Assembly (NCBI GenBank): GCA_945903465.1
Contig: CAMDOF010000007.1
Location: 1-64,000, forward strand
Direction: 5' to 3'
Length of the DNA stretch: 64,000 bases
From: Opitutus sp. GAS368
GTDB lineage: Bacteria; Verrucomicrobiota; Verrucomicrobiia; Opitutales; Opitutaceae
The translations under genes and the position numbers were made by a program. The notes beneath the pieces are model-generated. The model had not been told where the DNA came from. It searched no databases and saw only the letters and a list, made by a program, of their open reading frames with translations. This document shows positions 10,671-18,808 of the stretch, piece by piece (positions within the stretch are counted from its first letter, which is position 1; each line of letters opens with the position of its first letter).

Positions 10671-11855
10671 ATGAAACCTCCCGCCTCCACCCGCCATCTC
10701 GTCGTCTCGTTCCTCGGTCTCGCCTTCGCCCTTGCCGCCCAGCCTGCCCCGGGTCCCGTTGATCCGTGGACCAAGGAAGTCCGCCTCTCGCCGGTGTCGG
10801 CGGTCCCGGGCCGGCACACCATTCACACCTATTACCTCGCCAACCCGGAAAGCCCCGATGGCAAACATGTGCTCTTCTACAGTTCGGCGCATCCCGCCGG
10901 TTACGTGGGGGAAATCCGGATACTGGAGCGCGCCACCGGCAAGGAAACCGTGCTGGCGGAAAACGTGCACACGGAGGACGCCCATCGCGCCGCGTGCCAG
11001 CAATGGTTGTCCGGGGGCAAACGCGTCGCCTACCACGAAGTGATCGACAAGAAATGGCGCGTCGTGGTGGTCGACGTCGCGACGCGGACGAAGACGGTGG
11101 TGGCTGAGGATCGCCAGGTGGGCTTCGGCCAGCCGACGGGCGATCTCCTGCCGATGTACGGCTGCCACTGGAATCCCGGACCGTACCGCGATCTCTACGT
11201 CTGGGACGCACGCACCGGCGAGGTGCGGGTGGCGTTGAAGAACACCGCCGTGGAGGAGCAGCATGGCGCGTGGCTGAAGCAACAGTTCAGCGGCAAGCCG
11301 ACCTCCATTTTTTTTCCGGTCATCAGTCCCGATATGAAACGCACCTTCTTCAAGATCGCCGCCGGCAACGGCGGCGACAACTACATGGCGAAGAATGCAA
11401 GCGACCGCCAGGGGAGCGTCTGCTTCGATCTCGAAACCGGTCAGATGAAGTGGTTTCGGCAGAAGTGGGGGCACCCGGCTTGGATGCCCGACTCGAGGCG
11501 AATCCTGGAGGTTTACGGTGCAGTTTTCGACACCGAGAATGGCTCGCAGGACATGATCCCAAATTGGCCGAAATACCCGTTCCTGCGCGGCAGCCATCCC
11601 TCCGCCAGTCCGGATGGCCGGCTCATTGTCAGCGATGGCATCCTCGACCCCGCCAACCTGAAGGAGTGGGCCATCGTGGTGGTGGATGCCGGCACAGGCA
11701 AATGGGTGACGCTCCATCGTTTCGATCAAAGCCAGGGCGCGAGGTCGTGGCGGCGCAACGACCCACACCCCATCTTCAGCGCGGATGGCCGGCGCATCTA
11801 CTACAACGTCAGCGACGGTCCGTTCACCCGATTGTGCGTCGCCGAACGTCCCTGA
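10671..11855 (+). CDS. Secreted TolB/oligogalacturonate-lyase-like beta-propeller protein
   Basis: 394 aa; signal peptide; repeated propeller motifs (NPESPDGKHVLFYSS, SPDMKRTFF, SASPDGRLIVSDG, FSADGRRIYYN). PL22 assignment is tentative. Confidence 0.6.
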   Translation: MKPPASTRHLVVSFLGLAFALAAQPAPGPVDPWTKEVRLSPVSAVPGRHTIHTYYLANPESPDGKHVLFYSSAHPAGYVGEIRILERATGKETVLAENVHTEDAHRAACQQWLSGGKRVAYHEVIDKKWRVVVVDVATRTKTVVAEDRQVGFGQPTGDLLPMYGCHWNPGPYRDLYVWDARTGEVRVALKNTAVEEQHGAWLKQQFSGKPTSIFFPVISPDMKRTFFKIAAGNGGDNYMAKNASDRQGSVCFDLETGQMKWFRQKWGHPAWMPDSRRILEVYGAVFDTENGSQDMIPNWPKYPFLRGSHPSASPDGRLIVSDGILDPANLKEWAIVVVDAGTGKWVTLHRFDQSQGARSWRRNDPHPIFSADGRRIYYNVSDGPFTRLCVAERP

Positions 11856-11910
11856 GGTGGCCGGGCGCCCGCCGCGGGCGCGCCTTTCGCGTCCAAACCA
11901 CTACTTCCTC

Positions 11911-13944
11911 ATGCGCACTTCGCTCGCGTTTCTTGTCGCCATCCTGACTTTCGCCGCCGCATCCGCGGCTGAACTCCTGCTCGTCGCCGACGATCGCCCG
12001 CGCGCGACCGTCGTTCTGGCGGAAGGCGTCCGACCGGACGATGTCGCGGTCAGAGCACTGCTTTCGCATGTTCAGCAGATGTCTGGCGTGCAGCTCCCCA
12101 CGATGGAGGAGGGGAAATTGAGCGAGGCCCGAATCGTCGCCGGCCGGCTAGTGGCACCCGCGGGCCGGACGGAGGCGGACACTTTCATTCTTCTGGGCGA
12201 AGGAAACCTGACGCGCCGGATCGGAGTGACCACCGAGGGCCTTGGCGCAGGTGGCATTGTCGTCAAGTCGGGCGCAAATACCCTAACCCTGTTGGCCCGG
12301 GACGACGGCAGCGATGCGCGCCGGCCCGCACTGGCGCGGTCCGTGTTTCACCTGCTCGAGGCCCTCGGTTGTCGTTACCTGTGGCCCGGTGAAGTCGGCA
12401 AAGTGATTCCCCGCCGCCCGCGACTCGCCGTGGCGGCTATCGATCACCGCTTCACACCTATCGTCGGCCAGCGCAACCTTCGCGTGGCGGGACACGAAAC
12501 CCGGAACGCCACTCAGGGCATGGCCTGGCTCGGCTTCACGCCGGAGCAACACCTCGCCGCTTTCGAGCAGGCCACGCGCACCGCCGCGGAGGGGGAGTGG
12601 GCGGCGTGGAACCGCCTCGGCGGCAATCTCGGCATCATGGGCGGCCACGCCGGAGCGGGACTGCGCGGCGGGTGGGCCGAGCACGGCGAGGCACACCCGA
12701 AATGGTTCGCGCTGCAGGCGGATGGCACGCGCGATCAGAGCGCGGCCAAGGAGCGCTGGCGGCTGTGCGTTTCGAACCCGCAGCTCGTCGAACACGTGGC
12801 CCGCGACATCATCGCCCAGTTGGGCGGGAAGGCCCGGCCAGGCACCTTCTCGCTCAGTCCCAACGACGGCGGTTACTCGAGTTTCTGCCTGTGCGATGCC
12901 TGCCGGAAACTCGACCCGCCCGACGGTCCGCGGATCAAGCTGATGATCTTCGAGCGGGTGGGCGGCGCTGGACGCACGGAGATGGACTACGTCTCCCTGA
13001 CCGATCGCTACCTCCATTACTGGAATGCGGTCGTCGAACGGGTCACCCAGGTCGTGCCCAATCAGCTCTTTCTAGTCGATGCCTACAGCGCCTACTCGAA
13101 CCCTCCAGTCCAGGAACGGGTGCATCCGAACCTCGTCCTGCGTTATGTGCCCACCCAGGTGGACGCCTGGAAGGCGTGGCAGGCGGCGGGGGCGAAACGC
13201 GTGTTGTGGCGACCCAATAATCTGCACCGGGGCTACAACGACGGCGCCTTCAAACCGCAGGCGCGCGAGACGGCGAAGACGCTGCAGTACCTCTCGCAAA
13301 ACGGCGTGATCGCGACCGACATGGACAGCATCTATCACCACTGGGCAACCCAGGGGCTGCTCTACTACACGGCGGCGCGCCTGAGTTGGGACCCGGCGCA
13401 GGATTTCGATGTGCTGCTGGACGATTATTGCGAGACCGGATTCGGCGCCGGAGCGGAATCGGTCAAGCAGTACTTCCGGCGCGTCGAGCGGGACGTCGTG
13501 CCGGATGCCGGGCCGCGCGGCATTGGGTTTCCGCAAATCGCGCCGGAGTCTTTGGCGGCGCTGCGCGAACTTCTCGTCGCGGCAGCGAGGGCGACGGCGG
13601 CCGATGCGGCGTCGGGCCGCCGGGTGGCGTTCCTCCGGGCCGGTCTCGAATTCACGGCCATTAGCGCGGAGGCGCACCGCTTGGCGCGGGCCGCGGAAGC
13701 GGGTGTCGCCGTCGATTCGAAGGCCGCGGCGGCATTGCTCGAGCGCCGCTGGCAGTTGATGCGGTTGCTCCTGCAGCAGCAGCCGTTGGCGGTCAACGTG
13801 GCCGTGGTCGCGGCCGCCGACGGTCAGCTCAACCGGGCCTTGCGCTGGAACGGCCCGGGTGAGGCGGCGAAGTCGGGCCAACTGCAGCTCCCTTCGGTCG
13901 ATCACTGGTTGAACGAAGATCAAACGAAACTCCGCCGAAAATGA
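11911..13944 (+). CDS. DUF4838 domain-containing secreted protein
   Basis: ORF listed from 11785; ATG 11911 gives signal peptide MRTSLAFLVAILTFAAASA. ADTFILLGEGNLTRRIG, ALGCRYLWPGEVG, SLSPNDGGYSSFCLCDACRKLD are typical of the DUF4838 glycosidase-like family. Confidence 0.8.
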   Translation: MRTSLAFLVAILTFAAASAAELLLVADDRPRATVVLAEGVRPDDVAVRALLSHVQQMSGVQLPTMEEGKLSEARIVAGRLVAPAGRTEADTFILLGEGNLTRRIGVTTEGLGAGGIVVKSGANTLTLLARDDGSDARRPALARSVFHLLEALGCRYLWPGEVGKVIPRRPRLAVAAIDHRFTPIVGQRNLRVAGHETRNATQGMAWLGFTPEQHLAAFEQATRTAAEGEWAAWNRLGGNLGIMGGHAGAGLRGGWAEHGEAHPKWFALQADGTRDQSAAKERWRLCVSNPQLVEHVARDIIAQLGGKARPGTFSLSPNDGGYSSFCLCDACRKLDPPDGPRIKLMIFERVGGAGRTEMDYVSLTDRYLHYWNAVVERVTQVVPNQLFLVDAYSAYSNPPVQERVHPNLVLRYVPTQVDAWKAWQAAGAKRVLWRPNNLHRGYNDGAFKPQARETAKTLQYLSQNGVIATDMDSIYHHWATQGLLYYTAARLSWDPAQDFDVLLDDYCETGFGAGAESVKQYFRRVERDVVPDAGPRGIGFPQIAPESLAALRELLVAAARATAADAASGRRVAFLRAGLEFTAISAEAHRLARAAEAGVAVDSKAAAALLERRWQLMRLLLQQQPLAVNVAVVAAADGQLNRALRWNGPGEAAKSGQLQLPSVDHWLNEDQTKLRRK

Positions 13945-15617
13945 GAAATTGCCTCGACGCCCCACTCCTTCGTTTCGCCATCGCGCTGCTGTTCGCGCCG
14001 CTGGCCGCCCCTGCTGCCGAAAAATCGCCCGCGCTGAAAAAGGCCGCGCCCAACTCCGCCTCGAAGGCGCCGCGCTTCGCGTTCGCGTCCACCCTGCCCG
14101 AGCAGGAACGTCAGCTCGCCGCCAATCCCCTGCTCGCCAAATACCGCGAACTGCGGCGCCGGCAGGCGGCCGATCCGCACACGCCGCTCTACCATTTTTC
14201 GAGCCCGGAAGCGCGGCTCAACGATCCGAACGGTCTGTGCTTCTGGCAGGGGCGGTGGCATTTGTTTTATCAGGCCAACCCACCGGAGGATGGCCGCTGG
14301 CACTGGGCGCACGCCGTCAGCGACGACTTGATCCACTGGCGCGACCTGCCCTTCGCCATCTTCCCCGACCCTGAGGAACAGAGTTACTCCGGGTCGATTC
14401 TGGTCGAGCCGGATCGAGTGATTGCCATGTATCACGGACGCAATCACGGCAACATGGTCGCCGTCTCTCGCGATCCGCTTCTACTCAACTGGGAGAAGGT
14501 GACCGGCGACACCGTCATTCCCCTGGAAAAGAACGGCCAACGGTTTCATTTCCTTTCGGCGGAGCCTCTGCCCTACCGGGTCTACGACCCGTGCATCTGG
14601 AAAAAGGAGGGAGTGTATTATTCGCTCTCCGGCTCCGTGGAGTACACCGGGCCCGCGGGCAAACCCGTGCCGGCGGAATTCCTGTTCCGGTCGCGGGACC
14701 TCGTGCAGTGGGAGTTCGTGCACCAGTTTCTGGAAGGCGACCGCTTCACGCGGGTGGGAGATGACGGCGCGTGCCCGTACTTCTGGCCGATCGGCGACCG
14801 GCACATTCTGCTCTTCTTCAGCCATACGAGCAGCGGCCAGTACTGGATCGGCGACTACGACACGCGGCGCGACAAGTTCGCAGCCACGGCGCACGGACGG
14901 TTCAATTTCGGGGCGGTCCTGCCGGGCGGCGTGCATGCGCCCTCCGCGGCACCCGACGGCAAGGGGGGCGTCATCGCGTTCTTCAATGTGAACCCGGCCA
15001 TGGCCGCCAAGGGGGCCAACGGCGTCATGACCCTGCCGCGGCGGCTGACTTTGATCGGCAAGGAGGAACTCGGCATCGAGCCGGCCGGCGACGTGGCGTC
15101 CCTGCGCGGGGCGCCGCAGTCGATGCCGGCGCGCACGCTGCGGGCGAACGAGGAATGGGTGCTGCCGGGCATTGGCGGCCAAGCCTTGGAAATCGCGGCG
15201 GAGATCGACCCGCAGCAGGCCCCGATGGTGGAGTTGAACGTGCTGCGGTCGCCGGGCCGGGAGGAGTTCACCCGCATTCTGCTCTTCCGCGATCGCGACG
15301 TCACCAGTCGATTCATGCCCCCGCAGCACAAGCTGAGCGTGGTCACCCTCGACGCCACGCGGGCGTCGGAGCTGCCCGAAGTTCTTTCGCGTCCGCCGGA
15401 GACGGCTCCCGTCCTCATCCCGCCCGATGAGCCGTTCCGACTGCGAGTGTTTGTCGATCACAGCATTGTCGAAGTGTTCGTCAATGGCCGGCAATGCCTG
15501 GCGCTGCGCGTGCACCCCGGACGTGCGGACAGCCTCGGCGTGTCGCTCCGCGCCCAGGGGCGGGACGCGGAACTCCGAGCCCTCACCGCGTGGCCCCTCA
15601 AGCGAATTTTCGATTAA
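13941..15617 (+). CDS. Glycoside hydrolase family 32 (levanase/invertase-like)
   Basis: 558 aa; HFSSPEARLNDPNGLCFWQGRWHLFYQANPPED (GH32 nucleophile NDPNG), YSGSI, YDPCIWKK (RDP-like region), C-terminal FVDHSIVEVFVNGRQCLALRVHP. ATGA overlap with upstream gene. Confidence 0.93.
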   Translation: MRNCLDAPLLRFAIALLFAPLAAPAAEKSPALKKAAPNSASKAPRFAFASTLPEQERQLAANPLLAKYRELRRRQAADPHTPLYHFSSPEARLNDPNGLCFWQGRWHLFYQANPPEDGRWHWAHAVSDDLIHWRDLPFAIFPDPEEQSYSGSILVEPDRVIAMYHGRNHGNMVAVSRDPLLLNWEKVTGDTVIPLEKNGQRFHFLSAEPLPYRVYDPCIWKKEGVYYSLSGSVEYTGPAGKPVPAEFLFRSRDLVQWEFVHQFLEGDRFTRVGDDGACPYFWPIGDRHILLFFSHTSSGQYWIGDYDTRRDKFAATAHGRFNFGAVLPGGVHAPSAAPDGKGGVIAFFNVNPAMAAKGANGVMTLPRRLTLIGKEELGIEPAGDVASLRGAPQSMPARTLRANEEWVLPGIGGQALEIAAEIDPQQAPMVELNVLRSPGREEFTRILLFRDRDVTSRFMPPQHKLSVVTLDATRASELPEVLSRPPETAPVLIPPDEPFRLRVFVDHSIVEVFVNGRQCLALRVHPGRADSLGVSLRAQGRDAELRALTAWPLKRIFD

Positions 15618-15629
15618 CCCCAACCCACC

Positions 15630-16241
15630 ATGCTCAAGCAACCCAGCCCAACCCTGATCCTCGGTTTCATCCTCAGCGCGATCCTTGCAGGTCCCGCCTC
15701 CAGCGCGGACGCTCCGGCGACCGGCACGATCGCCGGCCGCGTTTTCAACACCCGGAACGGCGAGTACCTCGAGAAAGCTTGCATCACGGTGGAGGGGACC
15801 ACCCTCGAGACCTTCACCGATTCCGGCGGCCAGTTTCTCCGCACCCAGTTGCCGGCGGGGCCGGCCCGGGTGCGGGTCTTCTTTACGAGCCTCGAACCGC
15901 TGGTGGAAGCCGTGCCGGTGGCGGCCGGGCAGACCCTGCTCCGCGATTTCAACCTGTCGGGTTCGGGCGTGGCGGCCGACCGCGGCGGCATGATCAAACT
16001 CTCGGAGTTCATCGTCGGCGCTTCGCGGGAGATGGACGGCGCCGCCATCGCGATCAACGAGCAGCGCTTCGCGCCCAACATCACCCACGTGGTGTCGGCT
16101 GGCGCATTCGGCATCAGCGCCGACGGCAGCGTGGGCGAGTTCCTGCCAGGCATCAGCGTCAACTACGTTGGCAGCACGGCGAACACGATCTCGATGGACG
16201 GAGGGAGCATCCGGACGGGGTCAGTCCCGAATGGCGCTTAA
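15630..16241 (+). pseudogene. Truncated N-terminus of a TonB-dependent receptor, disrupted by IS4-family element
   Basis: 203 aa with signal peptide, GTIAGRVFNTRNGEYLEKACITVEGT regulatory domain and AIAINEQRFAPNITHVVSAGAFG plug start; reading frame enters the IS end at about 16213 and stops there. No receptor body found beyond the IS. Confidence 0.9.
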
Positions 16242-16591
16242 GTAATACCGAGAACTCTCTTACTGAGGCGCTTGCGGCGTTGCGTGTCTGGCAGGGTCGT
16301 GAAGAGCACGCTGCGGCTTAACTGCTGCATCGCTTTGAGCGTGGCCAGGACCGTGCGCCAGTTGGCGATGGCGGCGGCGAGCCATTCGTATTGTTCTTTC
16401 GAGAGCGCGACGCTGACGGTCTTGCCCTTGACCTTGCGCGTCCACTGGTAACACGGACCGCCGGCGCCGGGCCCGCGGTCCTGCACGTAGCCTTCGCTGA
16501 TCCAGCCGGGCACGGCCAGACACGCGTGCAGTCGGGCGTGGTGTTCCCGCCACTTGGCCCGCGCCGCCGCCTCGGTTTTTTTGGTCGCCAT
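16238..16591 (-). CDS. DUF6788-like small protein carried on the IS
   Basis: 117 aa; GGPCYQWTRKVKGKTVSVALSKEQYEWLAAAIANWRTVLATLKAMQQLS resembles the transposon-associated DUF6788 pattern; divergent from the transposase and inside the inverted repeats. Confidence 0.6.
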   Translation of the reverse strand: MATKKTEAAARAKWREHHARLHACLAVPGWISEGYVQDRGPGAGGPCYQWTRKVKGKTVSVALSKEQYEWLAAAIANWRTVLATLKAMQQLSRSVLFTTLPDTQRRKRLSKRVLGIT

Positions 16592-16621
16592 GCCGATTAA
16601 GGTAGCATTGCTGTCAAAAGA

Positions 16622-16637
16622 GCGGTATATATACCGC
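16622..16637. promoter_or_regulatory. Perfect 16-bp palindrome GCGGTATATATACCGC between divergent IS genes
   Basis: Read directly; lies between the starts of the DUF6788-like ORF (16591) and the transposase N-terminal ORF (ATG 16641). Operator function is inference. Confidence 0.5.
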
Positions 16638-16640
16638 CCT

Positions 16641-18086
16641 ATGACCGATTCTCCTTTCTTTCCCTCCCGGCGCGGCCGGTTTCATCGCCGCCCGGGCCCC
16701 GGGCTCCCCGGCACCTTGGCCAACGTGCGCCGCTGCACGCTCGACAAGATCGAGGACCGGTTCGGCCCGCTTCTGCCCGGGCTCGACGCCCTGGATCCGG
16801 CCCAGGCCAGCGCGCGCGAACGGCCCTTTTCGGTGCGCCGCACCTGATGGTGTTTCCTTTGGCAGATGCTCCAGATCAACGTCTCGTGCCGCACGGTCGT
16901 GCGGCAGCTCCAGGCCATGTTCATGCTCGAAGGCGGGCCCACTGTGGACGAGAATACCAGCGCCTATTGCCAGGCGCGCGAGCGGTTGCCGGAGACCTTG
17001 TTCGTCGAGGCGCTCAAACTCAGCGCGCAGGTCGCCGACCAGCGCGTCGCCCCGGACGCAGCGTTGCAGGGCCGCGTCGTCAAGGCGTTCGACGGCACCA
17101 CCCTGAGCCTGCCCGACACCCCGAAAAACCCAAAAGACTATCCCCAGACTTCCTCGCAAAAACCGGGTTGCGGTTTTCCGGTCCTGCACCTGCTGGTGGT
17201 GTGGAGCGCGCGCGGTGGCGGCGTGCTCGACCACGCCAAGGGCGATTACCACCACGGTGAGATGCGCTTGTTGCACCAGCTGGTGCCCATCCTCACCCCC
17301 AAGGACATCGTGATTTACGATCGGGCCGCCGGGCACTACGTGGCTTGCGCGCTCCTGCCGCGGCACGACACCGATCTCGTCAGCCGGGTGAAAGTGCGCA
17401 AAATCGACTGGCGCCGGGGTCAGCGGCTCGGACCCAACGAGCGGCTCGTCGTCTGGAAAAAGGGCCGGCAACAGCCCCCGTATCTCACGGCGGCGGAGTG
17501 GGCCGCGCTGCCGGCGGAGATCACCGTGCGGGTGATTCGCCAGCGCGTTCACCAAAAAGGCTTTCGCACCCGCGAGTTGTCGCTGGTGACCACGCTGCTC
17601 GATGCGGTGGCCTATCCGGCTGGGGAGATCGCCGCGGCGTATCTGCGGCGTTGGCGGCTGGAAATGTGCCTCGACAATCTAAAAACCACCCTCGGTCTGG
17701 ATACGCTGCGTTGCAAGAGTCCCAGCATGGTGCATCGCGAACTGCTGGCGCTGCTCATCGCGCACAATTTGGCGCGCGCCGTGATGGCCGAGGCCGCCCG
17801 CGAACATGCCGTGCCGCTGGAGCGGCTCAGTTTCACCGGCACGCTCGATGCGCTGCGCAGCTTTTGCGGGGCCAGTGCGCAGGCCCTGCGCGCGGCCTTG
17901 CGCAAGCTGCTCTGGGCCGAATTGCTGCGGGTCATCGCCGCCGATCGGGTGCCCCTGCGCCCCGACCGTTGGGAACCCCGCGCGGTGAAGCGCCGACCCC
18001 AAAAGTATCCCCTGCTCAACCGGCCTCGCCACGAATACCGCCAAATCCGTCATGGCAGCTATTTCCGCCGCCCGGTAAAAACTTAA
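16641..18086 (+). pseudogene. IS4-family transposase interrupted by an in-frame TGA at 16845-16847
   Basis: 16641-16847 and 16866-18086 are in the same frame; ..ARERPFSVRRT*WCFLWQMLQINVSCRTVVRQL.. continues the usual IS4 N-terminal region. FDGTTLSLPDTP and YLRRWRLEMCLDNLK (exact Y-x2-R-x3-E-x6-K) are present. Confidence 0.85.
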
Positions 18087-18133
18087 CCGCCATTCCGGGT
18101 CAGTTGACCCCGTCCAACTCCACCCGGCCGGAT

Positions 18134-18808
18134 TCACTCCCACCGCGAGATGGGCGGCACCAGGCCCTCCCGGATGGCCTTGGCGATCGCACCGCCGCGG
18201 CTGGGCACCTGGAGTTTCACGTAAACGCTGCGGATGTATTCATCCGCCGTGTAGAAACCGATTCCAAGTTGCGCAGCCGTTTCCTTGATAGTGAGGCCTT
18301 TGACCAGAAGCTCCAGAATATCGCGCTCCCGCGGAGTGAGTCCGTAGTCGCGTTGCGGCGGGTTTGCGCGGGAGAATTGCGCCAGGACGCGGCGTGCGAC
18401 GCGAGGTGTCAACGGCGAACCGCCCGTGGCCACGGCATGCAGGGCGGCGGCAATTTCATCGAGCGTGGCCGTCTTCAGGAGATAACCCACCGCGCCGGCG
18501 CAAATCGCCCGGAGAATCTTCTCGTCGTCCTCGAAGACCGTGAGGATGACGGTGGCGCAGTTGGGTGCTCGCTCGCGGAGCAAGGGAATGCCTTCGATGC
18601 CACTGATTCCGGGCAGGCCAATGTCCAGCAGGATGACATTCGGTGCAGATGAATCGCGCAGCGCGGCCAAGGCATCTTCGCAGGCGGAAAAGCGCTGAGT
18701 GCATCGAATCCCTTCCAGACGATTGAGCGCTCGCATTAGCCGTTCTCCGTAGGCGCGGTGATCTTCGATCAGCCACACATTCAGGCGAGCGGGAGAGGGG
18801 TCTTTCAC
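18134..18808 (-). CDS. LuxR/NarL-family response regulator
   Basis: 224 aa; LNVWLIEDHRAYGERLMRAL, NVILLDIGLPGISGIEG receiver; LTPRERDILELLVKGLTIKETAAQLGIGFYTADEYIRSVYVKL HTH. Confidence 0.93.
   Translation of the reverse strand: MKDPSPARLNVWLIEDHRAYGERLMRALNRLEGIRCTQRFSACEDALAALRDSSAPNVILLDIGLPGISGIEGIPLLRERAPNCATVILTVFEDDEKILRAICAGAVGYLLKTATLDEIAAALHAVATGGSPLTPRVARRVLAQFSRANPPQRDYGLTPRERDILELLVKGLTIKETAAQLGIGFYTADEYIRSVYVKLQVPSRGGAIAKAIREGLVPPISRWE

Larger units (their letters stand above)
16213..18115 (+). mobile_element. IS4-family insertion sequence with inverted-repeat ends
   Basis: Left end GGACGGGGTCAGTCCCGAATGGCGCTTAAGT; right end (reverse complement) GGACGGGGTCAACTGACCCGGAATGGCGGTTAAGT. 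Contains a YREK-type IS4 transposase and a divergent small ORF. No target duplication recognised by eye. Confidence 0.85.

Noticed and set aside
10146-11768. 540-aa minus-strand ORF
   Set aside because: Antisense to the TBDR and the beta-propeller gene, spanning their boundary; no domain signal.
14481-16088. 535-aa minus-strand ORF
   Set aside because: Antisense to GH32 and the truncated receptor; shadow ORF.
16845-16847. TGA as selenocysteine codon
   Set aside because: Transposases of this family have no selenocysteine position, and no SECIS-like structure was recognised; nonsense mutation is simpler.
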